Assembly (NCBI GenBank): GCA_040757055.1 | Contig: JBFLXY010000001.1 | Location: forward strand, 1 to 64,000 | Reading direction: 5' to 3' | From: JAJZRJ01 sp040757055 | GTDB lineage: Bacteria; Desulfobacterota; Desulfobulbia; Desulfobulbales; Desulfurivibrionaceae | DNA: 64,000 nt | In this document: piece after piece, positions 35,627-45,147 of the stretch | Numbering within the stretch: position 1 is the first letter of the stretch | Layout: each line of letters opens with the position of its first letter | Notes under the pieces: generated by a model | Databases searched by the model: none | What the model saw: the letters and a program-made list of their open reading frames with translations, nothing else | Told to the model about the DNA's origin: nothing | Program-made: the position numbers and the translations under genes

Positions 35627-38600
35627 ATGGGCAGAACACTCCTTTCCCTCCTGCTGGGCGCGATGGTGCTGCTGTGCACGCAGCCGGCCGTCGCTGCCAT
35701 CGAATTTCGCGCCGCCGCCCAAGCCAGGGCCGCTGGCTCCATCATCACCGCCACCAGCGGCGGCCGCGCCGAACGTACCACCTGCGGCGACATTACCCCG
35801 GCCATTCCCGCAGGCAGCAATGGCGACCTGCTCATCGCCCAGGTCATTGCCCGGCGAAACGCGGCCGTTGTGACCATGCCCGGCTGGAACACCCTCCTCG
35901 CCGACAACGTCGCCGGGACCGACCACCAGGTCTTCCTCTTCTGGCGCAGCGCCACGGGCAGCGATCCCAACACCGTGACCCAGAGCGGCACCTGCAACCA
36001 GTTCATGGCCCGCATCACCCGCTTTGCCAACGTCGATCCCAGCCAGCCGCTGGAGACCCAGCCGCTGCCAGGAGGCAACTGGGTGTACGCCAATGCCGGC
36101 GACGTGGACACCGGCATCCAGACCGTCAGCGTGGCCAATTCCCTGCTGCTGCTCGCCACCTTCGTTGCCAATGACCGCACCGTGAGCCAGGAGGGCTCCT
36201 TTGCCCAACTTTACGACGATGCCGACAACAGCGGCGACGATGCGGGGTTCTCGCTCAATTACCGCCTTGAAACCACCACCGGCAGCAAGGGTCCCTTCCT
36301 CAACATGGATCTTTCCGGCACCGGCAGCACTCCCAATCACGGGGTGCTCTTCGCGGTGCGGCCGGCACCCAACGGACTTGCCATGGCCAAACCGATCGAC
36401 ACCACCGCCGGCGACGTTCTGGTCGCCTCGGTGGCCGTGACCCCGGACACGGTGGCCATCACCCCGCCGGCCGGCTGGACCCTGCTGCTCAACAGCATCC
36501 AGAGCGAGGACGCCGGCAGCCATCTGGCCACCTGGTACCGGGTCGCCGGCGGCAGCGAACCGGCCAGCTACACCTGGACCTTCTCCGCCGGCCACGCCGG
36601 CGCCGTCGGCGGCATCGCCGCCTTCAGCGGGGTGGACACCTCCAACCCCATCGTCGCCTCAGCCGCCCTGCTCGAAAACGGCAACAACGCCCTCAACCAC
36701 ACCGCTCCCTCCATCGGCGCCAGCGTCGACGACATGCTGGTCACGGTCCACGAATATCAAAGTTCCGGCACCTGGACGCCGCCTGCCGGCATGACCGAGA
36801 TGGTCGATATCCACTCGGCAGCCGCCACCGGCGCCGCCGGAGTCTCGCTGGAAATGAACCGCCTGCTCCTCGCCACCAGCGGCGCCACCGGCGACAGGAT
36901 CGCGACCGCTTCGAACAACGGCGACGAGGGCGCCTCCCACGCCCTGGCCCTGCGGGCCGCGCCGAGCCTCTGCTACACCGACACCTTCAGCAGCAGCCTC
37001 GGCAGCAACTGGTCGGTGGGCAGACAGGGCGGCTCCTTTACCCCGCAGACCGTCGGCGGCCGGCTGCGTCTCACTGACACCTCCAGCGGCGCCGGCACCT
37101 GGGCCACCCTGCAACGCCTCTTTCCCGGCGCCGGCAACAAGGTGACGGCGGAATTCGACCACTACGCCTATGGCGGCAGCGGCGCTGACGGCATCGCGGT
37201 GATCCTCTCCAACGCGGCCATCCCGCCGGCAGCCGGGGCATTCGGCGGCTCCATGGGCTATGCCCAGAAAGGAGAGAGCCCGGTTTCCGACTGCACCCTG
37301 GAGGGCGGTTGCCCCGGCTTTGCCGGCGGTTGGCTTGGCATTGCCCTGGATGAGTACGGCAATTTCTCCACCAGCACCGAGGGGAGAGTGGGCGGTTCGG
37401 CCGGCCTGGTGCCCGATTCCGTCTCCATCCGCGGCTCGGGCGCCGGCATGTCCGGCTACCGCTATCTGACCGGTACCACCACCCTGTCGCCGGGGGTCGA
37501 TGGCAATGGCAGCGCCTCGCCGCCCCACCGCTACCGCATCGTCATCGACCACACCGACAACGTCCACGCCTGGGTGAGCGTGGAGCGCGACGTCAGCGGC
37601 GGCGGCGCCAGCTACACCACCCTCATCGGCTGCGCACCGGGCCAGACCAGCGGCTGCACCGCCCTCGACGTGAAGGACCCTGGCTACAGCCAGGACCCGG
37701 TGCCCGCCAACTGGTATTTTTCCCTCACCGGTGCCAGCGGCGCCGCCACCAACATCCACGAAATCGACAACCTGGAGGTCTGCACCGCCCAAGGGCAGAT
37801 CGTGCCGGCCCTCCATCACATCCGCCTGCTCCACGACGGCCAGGCCTGCACCGGCAGCAGCAACCCCGCCTCGATCACCGTCCAGGCCTGCGCCGACGCC
37901 GCCTGCTCCGCCCTCTACCTGGACCCGGTCACCGTGGATCTCGCCAACATCTCCGGCGCCACCTGGTCCAGCGACCCGGTAACCGTGAGCGGCGGCCAGA
38001 CCACCCTCACCCTCACCCGCATCATCGCCGGCACCGTCACCCTGGGGGGCACCGCCACCTCGCCCTCGGCCAGCAACCCCACCCGCTGCTTCAACGGTCC
38101 CGCCGAGACCTGTTCCCTCACCTTCGGCGCCTGCGTTTTCGACGTCATCGAAAGCGGCGAAGCCGCCTTTACCCCCATCTATACCAAGCTTGCGGGATCC
38201 CCCTTCACCCTGGATGTCCTCTCCCTGAGCGGCACTTCGCAAACCGTGAGCCAGGTGGCCATCGTCGATGCCAGCACCGGCACCTGCCCCACCCATGTTG
38301 CCCTGGCCAACACCAGCACTCCGCTGCCCTCCTCCTTCACGGCGAACCAGCGCAAGACCTTCAGCTTTACCTATGGCAACGCCGTCCGCGAGGCGCGGAT
38401 CCGTGTCACCTACGGCAGCAGCCAGTACTCCTGCTCCACCGACAACTTCGCCATCCGGCCGCAATCCTTCACCCTCGCCAGCACAGCCACCCAGACCGGC
38501 AGCACCGGCACCCCGGTCTTCCGGGCCGGGCAGGACAACTTTTCCCTGACCGCCACCGCCCTTGCCGGCTATGACGGAACCCCCAAAATCAACGGCTCCC

Positions 38601-39829
38601 TCGTCACCACCGCCCTGCCTTATCTGGGCACCATCGGCGGCGGCACCTTCTCCGCCGCCACCAAGGCCACCGGCGTGGCCACCGCCTCCACCCTCACTTA
38701 CTCCGAGGTGGGCAACTTCAACCTTGGGCAGTACGCGGTCTACGACGACGGCTTTGCCGCGGTGGATTCCACCAAACCCGCGCCGGAATGCACCTCCGAC
38801 TTCAACAACGGGCCAACGGTCAACGGCCGCTACGGCTGCATGTTCGGCTCCCTTGCCGCCGGCCCCTTCGGACGCTTTGTCCCCCACCATTTCACCGTGA
38901 CCGCCTCGGTGGTCAACAGCTGCGCCAGCGGCGCCTTCACCTATATGAACCAGCCCTTTGCTTTCAGTGGGGCCTCGGTGGTGGAGGCGAGAAACTTCGC
39001 CGAGGCCGTCACCCGGAACTATGCCGGGGCCTATGCCCATGGCAGCGTCAGCTTCGGCGCCGAAAACAGCGACAACGGCACCGACCTCTCCAATCGTTTC
39101 GTCCTCTATGGCAGCGGCACCTTCCCGTCCTTTTCCGGCACCTGGATCAACGGGGCCTTCACCCTGCCAGAAACCAGCGTTGCCTTCAGACGGCCCACCA
39201 CCGCCACTCCGGACTCCTCCTGGGGTCCTTTCGAACTCCTCGACCTTGGCGTGACGGTGTCCGACAGCGACGTTGCCACCTCGCCCAAGGTCAGCAACGC
39301 CGACATGAATCCGACTGCCGCCGGCGGCCCCCTTACCTACAAAAAATTTGCCGGCAGCCCCCTGCGGCTGCGCTACGGCCGCCTGCGGCTGCCCAATGCC
39401 TACGGCCCGGAGACCGAGACGGTGGTGATGACCGCCCGGCTGGAATACTACAGTGGCGCCACCTTTGGCCTCAACATTCAGGACAGTTGCACCGATCCGG
39501 AGGGCATCGCGACCTACCGCCTGGACAACGCCCTGGAATCGAACCAGACCGATGGCACCATCCTCATCAAGGGCGCTGCCGCCACGACGCTCACCATCCC
39601 CACCACCACCGCGACCGCCGGCCTGCTCAATCTGCGTTTCAGCCCGCCGGGCTCCGGCAACATCGGCTATACCGACGTCACCGCCCTGATTTCCACCACC
39701 CTGCCCTGGTTGCTCTACGAATGGGACGGGGCTGGCAACGACTTCGACGAAAACCCGTTCGGACGGGCCAACTTCGGCCTCTATCGCGGCAACGACCGCA
39801 TCATCAACTGGCGGGAAATCGTCCGCTGA
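35627..39829 (+). CDS. MshQ-like giant surface protein (DUF6701 type)
   Basis: A 1400-residue exported protein, first of the MSHA-type locus. The signal peptide runs to about residue 24 (LLLGAMVLLCTQPAVAA). Two similar beta-rich segments (about 25-240 and 245-440) share phrases such as GDLLIAQVIARRN and GDVLVASVAVTPD. A lectin-like jelly-roll is suggested at about 450-720, with CYTDTFSSSLGSNW and GGWLGIALDEYGNFS. From about 850 the MshQ/DUF6701 region begins, ending LPWLLYEWDGAGNDFDENP. It is rich in Thr, Ser and Gly. A tip adhesin or surface anchor for the pilus is the likely role. The start at ATG 35627 gives a clean signal peptide. Confidence 0.82.
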   Translation: MGRTLLSLLLGAMVLLCTQPAVAAIEFRAAAQARAAGSIITATSGGRAERTTCGDITPAIPAGSNGDLLIAQVIARRNAAVVTMPGWNTLLADNVAGTDHQVFLFWRSATGSDPNTVTQSGTCNQFMARITRFANVDPSQPLETQPLPGGNWVYANAGDVDTGIQTVSVANSLLLLATFVANDRTVSQEGSFAQLYDDADNSGDDAGFSLNYRLETTTGSKGPFLNMDLSGTGSTPNHGVLFAVRPAPNGLAMAKPIDTTAGDVLVASVAVTPDTVAITPPAGWTLLLNSIQSEDAGSHLATWYRVAGGSEPASYTWTFSAGHAGAVGGIAAFSGVDTSNPIVASAALLENGNNALNHTAPSIGASVDDMLVTVHEYQSSGTWTPPAGMTEMVDIHSAAATGAAGVSLEMNRLLLATSGATGDRIATASNNGDEGASHALALRAAPSLCYTDTFSSSLGSNWSVGRQGGSFTPQTVGGRLRLTDTSSGAGTWATLQRLFPGAGNKVTAEFDHYAYGGSGADGIAVILSNAAIPPAAGAFGGSMGYAQKGESPVSDCTLEGGCPGFAGGWLGIALDEYGNFSTSTEGRVGGSAGLVPDSVSIRGSGAGMSGYRYLTGTTTLSPGVDGNGSASPPHRYRIVIDHTDNVHAWVSVERDVSGGGASYTTLIGCAPGQTSGCTALDVKDPGYSQDPVPANWYFSLTGASGAATNIHEIDNLEVCTAQGQIVPALHHIRLLHDGQACTGSSNPASITVQACADAACSALYLDPVTVDLANISGATWSSDPVTVSGGQTTLTLTRIIAGTVTLGGTATSPSASNPTRCFNGPAETCSLTFGACVFDVIESGEAAFTPIYTKLAGSPFTLDVLSLSGTSQTVSQVAIVDASTGTCPTHVALANTSTPLPSSFTANQRKTFSFTYGNAVREARIRVTYGSSQYSCSTDNFAIRPQSFTLASTATQTGSTGTPVFRAGQDNFSLTATALAGYDGTPKINGSLVTTALPYLGTIGGGTFSAATKATGVATASTLTYSEVGNFNLGQYAVYDDGFAAVDSTKPAPECTSDFNNGPTVNGRYGCMFGSLAAGPFGRFVPHHFTVTASVVNSCASGAFTYMNQPFAFSGASVVEARNFAEAVTRNYAGAYAHGSVSFGAENSDNGTDLSNRFVLYGSGTFPSFSGTWINGAFTLPETSVAFRRPTTATPDSSWGPFELLDLGVTVSDSDVATSPKVSNADMNPTAAGGPLTYKKFAGSPLRLRYGRLRLPNAYGPETETVVMTARLEYYSGATFGLNIQDSCTDPEGIATYRLDNALESNQTDGTILIKGAAATTLTIPTTTATAGLLNLRFSPPGSGNIGYTDVTALISTTLPWLLYEWDGAGNDFDENPFGRANFGLYRGNDRIINWREIVR

Positions 39830-39832
39830 GCC

Positions 39833-40330
39833 ATGACTGCCCAACACCATCCATTTCCGGCGCTCCGCGAACAGGGATTCACCCTGGTGGAGATGGTGGT
39901 GGTCATCGTGCTCCTCGCCATTCTCTCCGTGACCGCCTATCTGCGGTGGCCATCGGGCCTGGAGGAGGCCGCGGCGGCAAGAGAATTCAAGCGGGCGGTG
40001 CGCTATGCCCAGCACAAGGCCATGACCCGGCAGTTCACCACCAGCGCAGTGGCATGGGGAATCACGCTCCACGCGGATTCCAGCTACTCGGTGGAAAGAC
40101 TCGGCGGAAGCGAACAGGCCGAGGCCGCCTATGTGGGCCGCTGCCTCAACTCCGATGATCCGCCGCCGTGCGAGATGCCCCTCAGCGGCGGATCGGTCTA
40201 TTTCAACGGCCTGGGGGAACCGCTGGATGGCGCGGGAACGCCGCTCGCCACGACACTGGTCTTCACCATCGGCGCCGGAAGCGAGGCCCAGACCGTCACC
40301 GTCCATCCGCAAACCGGGTACGTGGAGTGA
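39833..40330 (+). CDS. Minor pseudopilin, GspH/MshC-like
   Basis: A 165-residue type IV prepilin. The leader ends at Gly15 before FTLVEMVVVIVLLAILSV, with the conserved Glu at mature position 5. The body has the GspH-like pattern of a helix (AAREFKRAVRYAQHKAMTR) followed by a beta sheet ending FTIGAGSEAQTVTV. Two cysteines (RCLNSDDPPPC) may form a disulfide. It starts three bases after MshQ, as expected of MshC-type initiator pilins in this locus. Confidence 0.85.
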   Translation: MTAQHHPFPALREQGFTLVEMVVVIVLLAILSVTAYLRWPSGLEEAAAAREFKRAVRYAQHKAMTRQFTTSAVAWGITLHADSSYSVERLGGSEQAEAAYVGRCLNSDDPPPCEMPLSGGSVYFNGLGEPLDGAGTPLATTLVFTIGAGSEAQTVTVHPQTGYVE

Positions 40331-40332
40331 CC

Positions 40333-40941
40333 ATGGTGCCTCGCCTGTTCCCAACGCGATCCGCGGCCGGACGCCAGGGTTTCACCCTGGTCGAGATCGT
40401 CGTCACCATCATCATTCTCGGTGCGGTGGCCGGCATCCTGCTGCCCTTCTTCGGCGCCATCATCCACAGCCCCGACCCGGTAACGCGGGAGCGGGCCATC
40501 GCCATGGGCCAGGCCATGATGGACGAAATCATGGCCAAGCGCTGGGACGAAAACACCCCCATGGGCGGCGGACCGCTCTGCACCGGAGAGAGCCCCAGTC
40601 AGACGACCAGGCCCGCTCTCATCGACGCCTGTATTACCGCCGCCACTCCGGCCGCGAGCTTCGGGCCGGACGGCGCCGAGGCGCGAACCGACCTTGACGA
40701 CGCGGACGATTACCACGGCCTCAACGAGAACGGCATCTTCACCGACCAGGATGGCAAGACCTTTGCCCTCGCCGGCTACAGCCGCCAGGTGGCAGTGCGC
40801 TACATCGCCAGCACCACCGCCGCCATCGACCGCAACACCCCGGCCGCGGCAGCCACCACCGACTCCAAGCTGGTGGTGGTGACCGTCACCTCGCCAAACG
40901 GCGAAATTTTCAATTTCGTGGCCGTGGCCTGCAATATCTGA
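40333..40941 (+). CDS. Minor pseudopilin, MshD-like
   Basis: A 202-residue prepilin. The leader MVPRLFPTRSAAGRQG is followed by FTLVEIVVTIIILGAVAGI with Glu at mature position 5. A helix (ERAIAMGQAMMDEIMAKRW) and a globular domain with two spaced cysteines follow. The gene position between the GspH-like and MshO-like genes, and the phrase GQAMMDEI, agree with MshD. It starts two bases after the previous stop. Confidence 0.8.
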   Translation: MVPRLFPTRSAAGRQGFTLVEIVVTIIILGAVAGILLPFFGAIIHSPDPVTRERAIAMGQAMMDEIMAKRWDENTPMGGGPLCTGESPSQTTRPALIDACITAATPAASFGPDGAEARTDLDDADDYHGLNENGIFTDQDGKTFALAGYSRQVAVRYIASTTAAIDRNTPAAAATTDSKLVVVTVTSPNGEIFNFVAVACNI

Positions 40942-40957
40942 GGTGGGTGAAGGGAAC

Positions 40958-41719
40958 ATGAAAGAAAGCGGCTTCACCCTGGTGGAATTGATCATCGTCA
41001 TCGTGCTGCTCGGCATCCTGGGTGCCGTGGGGGCCGGCTTCATCACCACCGCCTTCCAGGGCTTCTTTGACAGCGACGTCCGCATGGAGATGTACGAGGA
41101 GGGCAAGACGGCCCTGGTGCGAATGGAACGGGAGATCCGCATTGCCGTGCCCAATGCGGTGGATGTCTCCGCCGGGGTAACGGCCGGCGACACCATCAGC
41201 TTCGGGGTGGTCGATGAAAACGCCATGGCCGGCGTCTTCGGCCAGTACACGGAAGAGCACCCCAGCGGCACCACCGCCATCACCGACCGCACCGCCGCGT
41301 TGCCGCTCAACACCCTGGCTTCCCTCTACAACACCAACTGGGCCATTTTCAGCAACGGCAGCCGGACATACCGCGTGACCGCCGTGAACGGCAACCAGAT
41401 GACGCTGGACCGGGTCATCGGCCCGGCCTCGCCGTACCAGCGGTACTACGCGGTGCGGCCGCAGGCCGTGCGGTTCACGGTGAGCGGCGCCACCCTTTTT
41501 CGCGCCACCGCCCCGGTCAGCGCCGCGGGAGCCGTTGGAGCATTCGGCAACCCGCAGATCCTCGCCCGCAATGTGGCGGCCAGCGGCGGCCTGCCCTTTT
41601 TCAACTACGAGCAGGGCTCCTCGACCCGCAACAGCGTGGTGACCATCCACTTCGCCCTCTCGCGCAACAACGAAACCGTCACCTTCCACCAGGAGGTCCA
41701 GGTCCGCAATGTGCCCTGA
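40958..41719 (+). CDS. Minor pseudopilin, MshO/GspJ-like
   Basis: A 253-residue prepilin. Leader MKESG precedes FTLVELIIVIVLLGILG. The following helix has GKTALVRMEREIRIAVPNAV, typical of MshO and GspJ-type minor pilins, where this helix packs in the tip complex. A large beta-rich body follows. The ATG at 40958 is preceded by AAGGGA at five bases, so the in-frame GTG at 40943 is not preferred. The MshP-like gene overlaps its end by 11 bases. Confidence 0.85.
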   Translation: MKESGFTLVELIIVIVLLGILGAVGAGFITTAFQGFFDSDVRMEMYEEGKTALVRMEREIRIAVPNAVDVSAGVTAGDTISFGVVDENAMAGVFGQYTEEHPSGTTAITDRTAALPLNTLASLYNTNWAIFSNGSRTYRVTAVNGNQMTLDRVIGPASPYQRYYAVRPQAVRFTVSGATLFRATAPVSAAGAVGAFGNPQILARNVAASGGLPFFNYEQGSSTRNSVVTIHFALSRNNETVTFHQEVQVRNVP

Positions 41720-42092
41720 TTCCCTTGCCCCCCTTGCGAACCGGCGCGGCATCGGCCTGGTGACCGCCATTTTCGCCCTGGTCGTCCTCTCGCTCTTCGG
41801 CCTGCTCATCGCCCGCTACACCGTGACCACCCAGATCGCCTCGGGAGAGGATTACCTCTGGGCCCAGTCCCTCTACAGCGCCGAGTCCGTCATGCGGCTC
41901 AACATCCTGCGCAACGACCAAGGCGGAACGCTGCCGGCAAAGCCGGCCCTGGTGCAGCCCGCCGTGGGGCAGATTCCCACCGCCATCACCTCCGATAATT
42001 TCACCCTTCCTGGCGCGCCGGCCACCATCCGGGTGCGCGCCACCGATCCCACCGGCGTCAGCCGGGAAGTGGAATCTAAATATATATTGTAA
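41709..42092 (+). CDS. MshP-like minor pilus protein
   Basis: A 127-residue protein with a non-standard prepilin-like N-terminus, RRGIGLVTAIFALVVLSLFG, and no Phe at +1 or Glu at +5. This matches MshP and PilX/GspK-like proteins. A single membrane helix leads to a short extracytoplasmic domain beginning YTVTTQIASGEDYLWAQ. It overlaps the MshO-like gene by 11 bases, so it is translationally coupled. It ends 164 bases before the next pilin. Confidence 0.75.
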   Translation: MCPDSLAPLANRRGIGLVTAIFALVVLSLFGLLIARYTVTTQIASGEDYLWAQSLYSAESVMRLNILRNDQGGTLPAKPALVQPAVGQIPTAITSDNFTLPGAPATIRVRATDPTGVSREVESKYIL

Positions 42093-42159
42093 TATCGAAA
42101 AGATACGCGAGAGAACCCCGCATTTTCCGCGTCCGGCCGCTGTTTTCCCCTTTAACTGC

Positions 42160-42188
42160 TTGATATTTTTCTGCAAGATCAGTACGTT
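42160..42188 (+). promoter_or_regulatory. Candidate promoter of the internal pilin gene
   Basis: TTGATA (42160-42165) and TACGTT (42183-42188) have 17-base spacing. They lie in an AT-richer patch of the 163-base gap between the MshP-like and pilin genes. The spacing and first box are good and the second box is weak. Confidence 0.4.
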
Positions 42189-42255
42189 GTTACCAAACAG
42201 GAAAGCTGAAGCAGCCGCTTCGCCGTGCACACGCCAAGGGGAGGGAAAACCGACC

Positions 42256-42852
42256 ATGACGATCCGCAACAGCCGGGGCTTCACCCTGCTCGAACTGATC
42301 ATCGTCATCATCATCCTCGGCATCATCTCCACCACCGCCATCCCCTACTACCTCAACATGCAGAAAGAGGCGAAAATCGCGGCGGTCAAGGGCAAGCTCG
42401 CCGCCATCCGCGGCGGCATCGAACTGGCCCACGCCAAGATCCTCGTCTCCGGCGTCAATACCGGGCCGGATGGCACTAACCCCGACTGGCCGACGCTGGA
42501 AGAGGTGCAGCGCAACGAGCTCTTTCTCTCGACCCGGCCGGAGGCGATCAAGGGCTACCGGCTGGTGCGCGGCGATTTTTACTCCACCGTCCCCAACGAA
42601 GCGCTGCCCGCCTGCGATCTGCCTGATCTGGCCCCCGGCATGGCGGACAAGCCCGCCGGCGTCACCGGCCGGACGCTGGCCGACATCCTGGTCAATCCGC
42701 GGCGGGCCGACGAGGCCAGCGGCTGGGCCTACTATCCCGGCAACGAACGGAATAGCAACGGCCGGGCAGTGGATGCCCTTTTTTACGTCAACGACGACCG
42801 GCCCCACTCGGACAACATCGATGCCGCCGACCGCCGGCCTTCGCAGTGGTAA
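42256..42852 (+). CDS. Type IV prepilin, GspG/MshB-like
   Basis: A 198-residue prepilin. Leader MTIRNSRG precedes FTLLELIIVIIILGIISTTA with Glu at mature position 5. A helix (YYLNMQKEAKIAAVKGKLAA) is followed by a globular domain with one C-terminal region naming GWAYYPGN and NSNGRAVDAL. The ATG at 42256 follows AAGGGGAGGG. It has a candidate promoter of its own and precedes the assembly genes. It is longer than the separate MshA-like pilin at 51600-51995, so it is more likely a second or minor pilin. Confidence 0.85.
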   Translation: MTIRNSRGFTLLELIIVIIILGIISTTAIPYYLNMQKEAKIAAVKGKLAAIRGGIELAHAKILVSGVNTGPDGTNPDWPTLEEVQRNELFLSTRPEAIKGYRLVRGDFYSTVPNEALPACDLPDLAPGMADKPAGVTGRTLADILVNPRRADEASGWAYYPGNERNSNGRAVDALFYVNDDRPHSDNIDAADRRPSQW

Positions 42853-42858
42853 TCCCCC

Positions 42859-43515
42859 GTGAGCAAACTCTTCAACACCCTGGAAAAGATCCGGCACCAC
42901 GAAACCAGCAGCGAGCCGACACGGCGCTCTGCGGGCCGAAAGCCTTCGCCGGCGGAACGCTCCGGCCCGCCCCGGCTTCTTTCGTGGGTGCTGGTGGCGA
43001 TGCTGACGATGGTCGTGCTCTACACCGTCCTGCTGGCGACCCGGGTCAGCCTGGCGCCGCTCGGCACCCACTTCCGCCAGGCGCTGACCTCTCTCCGCCT
43101 GCTCCCCGCGCCGGACTCCTCCCGTACCGCGCAGCCAGCAGCTCCGGCCCTGCCCGGCGCGATTCCGCCGGGGGCTGCGATGCCGGCCTCGGCGGCGGAA
43201 GAAGCCCTGCGCCACAGCGCAAGCGGCATCGAATCCTTCCGCAACAGCGATCACTGGCGCAGTCTCTACCACTTCGACCAGGCGCGGCAAAAAAATCCCC
43301 GGGCAGTGGAACCGCTGATCAACATGGCCGTCGTCTTGAGCGAACTGGGCCTCTACGGTCCGGCCAACCGGCTGTTCCGCGAGGCATACGCCCGGGACCC
43401 CGAAGACCCGGCCCTGCGCCGCAATCTCGCCATCCTGGCCGAGGCCGGCCGCCTCGACGACGCCCTTCATGCCAAAATCCGCGGCCCCGAGCCAGGCTCC
43501 GCGGCGAAACGGTGA
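42859..43515 (+). CDS. MshN-like TPR protein with one membrane helix
   Basis: A 218-residue bitopic protein. A short basic N-terminus (MSKLFNTLEKIRHHE) is followed by a membrane helix at about 39-60 (LLSWVLVAMLTMVVLYTVLL), a Pro/Ala linker, and TPR units at about 115-205, such as EPLINMAVVLSELGLYGPAN. The layout is that of MshN, whose TPRs face the periplasm. The GTG start at 42859 lies six bases after the pilin stop. The name rests on layout and locus. Confidence 0.65.
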   Translation: MSKLFNTLEKIRHHETSSEPTRRSAGRKPSPAERSGPPRLLSWVLVAMLTMVVLYTVLLATRVSLAPLGTHFRQALTSLRLLPAPDSSRTAQPAAPALPGAIPPGAAMPASAAEEALRHSASGIESFRNSDHWRSLYHFDQARQKNPRAVEPLINMAVVLSELGLYGPANRLFREAYARDPEDPALRRNLAILAEAGRLDDALHAKIRGPEPGSAAKR

Positions 43516-43520
43516 AGGCC

Positions 43521-44585
43521 ATGGCCCTGCCCCTTTTCAACAGACGCCTCTTCACCCTCACCAGTTCGGAGAACGCCTGCTTCTTCGGCGAGGTGACCCG
43601 TTCCGCCGTGGGCACTCCTGCGCTGACCATCCACGCCCGCACCGATACCCCGATCACAAGCGAGGTGGCGGCGCCGCGGCTGCTTTCCACCATCAGCACC
43701 CTGCGCGGCGAGGTCTCGCTGGCGGTGCCGCTCCACTTTCTGGAGATCGTCGCCATCGCCCTGCCGGCCATGCCCGACGGCGCCGTCGGCAAGGCCCTGC
43801 CCTATCATCTCGCCAAGGCCGTCAGCCGGCCGCTTTCCGACTACATCTACGACTGGCAGATCGTCGAGCGCCACCGCGACCGGCTCCAGGTCACGGTCTA
43901 CCTCTTTCCTGCGGCCAGATTCCAAAGCCTGCGCGCCGAATTCGCCCGCAAGCACCTCACCATCAAATATATGGAGGCCGATGTCTTCGCCGCCTTTGCC
44001 CTGCTTGCCCGGGAAAACCGGCTGCGGCCCGACACCGCCACCCTCTGCGCCCTGATCTGGAACAACAGCATCTCGCTGGCGGTTTACGAAAAAAACCTGC
44101 TGACCCTGGTGCGCACCGTTTCGGCCACCAAACCGCAAGGCGCGCCCACGCCCGGCCACGGCGAAGAACCTTCCCGGCCACCCGCTCCCCTCACGGAGTC
44201 AACTGCGCCGGCGACACGCCACCCTCTCGACTCCGGCGAAGAGGATTCCCTGCTCGCCGGCTTCGACATTCTTTCCGGCGCCACCGCCGCCCCCTCACCA
44301 GCCGCTCCCGACGATGCCCCCCCCATGGACACTTCTTGGGCCGACTACCTCCAGCATATCGGTCTCGAAATCATGCGCACCCGCGACTACTATGCCTCGG
44401 TGGTCAAAGGTGGCGCCATCAAACGGGCCGTGGTCGGCGGTGCCGAAGCATTCTGGCCCGCACTGCAACGCTGGGGGCGCACCTCGCTGGAACTGGAACT
44501 CGAACCGCTCACCACCCTGCCGGAAACCGCCGATTGCCCGCCCATGCTCCAGGCCATTGCCATCGGCACCGGAACGCGAGGCTGA
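43521..44585 (+). CDS. MshI/PilM-like pilus assembly protein
   Basis: A 354-residue protein without a membrane helix. The position before the PilN-like and PilO-like genes, and segments such as ALPYHLAKAVSRPLSDYIYD, RLQVTVYLFPAARFQSL and LCALIWNNSISLAVYE, fit the actin-like MshI/PilM/GspL cytoplasmic family that links the ATPase to the inner-membrane complex. Residues about 205-275 are a low-complexity Pro/Ala/Ser insert. ATG 43521 is used; GTG 43512, overlapping the previous stop, is possible. The actin-like fold cannot be verified by eye. Confidence 0.6.
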   Translation: MALPLFNRRLFTLTSSENACFFGEVTRSAVGTPALTIHARTDTPITSEVAAPRLLSTISTLRGEVSLAVPLHFLEIVAIALPAMPDGAVGKALPYHLAKAVSRPLSDYIYDWQIVERHRDRLQVTVYLFPAARFQSLRAEFARKHLTIKYMEADVFAAFALLARENRLRPDTATLCALIWNNSISLAVYEKNLLTLVRTVSATKPQGAPTPGHGEEPSRPPAPLTESTAPATRHPLDSGEEDSLLAGFDILSGATAAPSPAAPDDAPPMDTSWADYLQHIGLEIMRTRDYYASVVKGGAIKRAVVGGAEAFWPALQRWGRTSLELELEPLTTLPETADCPPMLQAIAIGTGTRG

Positions 44586-44586
44586 G

Positions 44587-45144
44587 ATGCTGCAGCGAAT
44601 CAACCTCGTTCCGCAGACCCCGGTGCCGCAGAAAATCAGGAAGGCACTGCCGTTTTCCCTGGCCCTCCTGCTGCTGCTGATCGTGGCCTTCCTCTCCTTG
44701 AGCCATCTGCGGCTCACAGCCAGGCTGCGGCAGCTCGACGCGGAGATTGCCCGGATCGAAACGCGGCTCCAGCAGTCCACCTCCCTGGCCACCGACCTCA
44801 GGCAACTGGCCGATTCGGTAGCCCAGCGCCGCCAGCGGCAGAACGAGCTGCAGACCCAGGTGGCGGCCCTCTCGCGCCAGATCGAGGGCAAACGCAGCTT
44901 TTCCAAGGTGCTCGCCACCATCAGCGAGGCGATGCCGTCGTCGGTCAAGTGCGACAAGCTCACCTTCAAGGAGCATTCCGGCCTCATCAACGGCAGCGCC
45001 GTCCAGTACCGGGAGTTGCCGGAATTCGTCAGCCGGCTGCAGGAGAGCCCGCTCTTCACCCGGGTGACGCTGCAGGACATCGACCGCACCAGCCAGGCCG
45101 CCGAGGGCCGCTTTCTCTTCACCATCGCCGTCGAGGTCAGGTAG
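44587..45144 (+). CDS. PilN-like inner-membrane pilus assembly protein
   Basis: A 185-residue bitopic protein. The N-terminus MLQRINLVPQTP is the PilN-type motif that binds PilM. One membrane helix (about 24-43, LPFSLALLLLLIVAFLSL) leads to a periplasmic coiled coil (about 50-110) and a ferredoxin-like domain (KVLATISEAMPSSVKCDKLT). It starts one base after the MshI-like stop and is followed by the PilO/MshJ-like gene. Confidence 0.82.
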   Translation: MLQRINLVPQTPVPQKIRKALPFSLALLLLLIVAFLSLSHLRLTARLRQLDAEIARIETRLQQSTSLATDLRQLADSVAQRRQRQNELQTQVAALSRQIEGKRSFSKVLATISEAMPSSVKCDKLTFKEHSGLINGSAVQYRELPEFVSRLQESPLFTRVTLQDIDRTSQAAEGRFLFTIAVEVR

Positions 45145-45147
45145 GCC

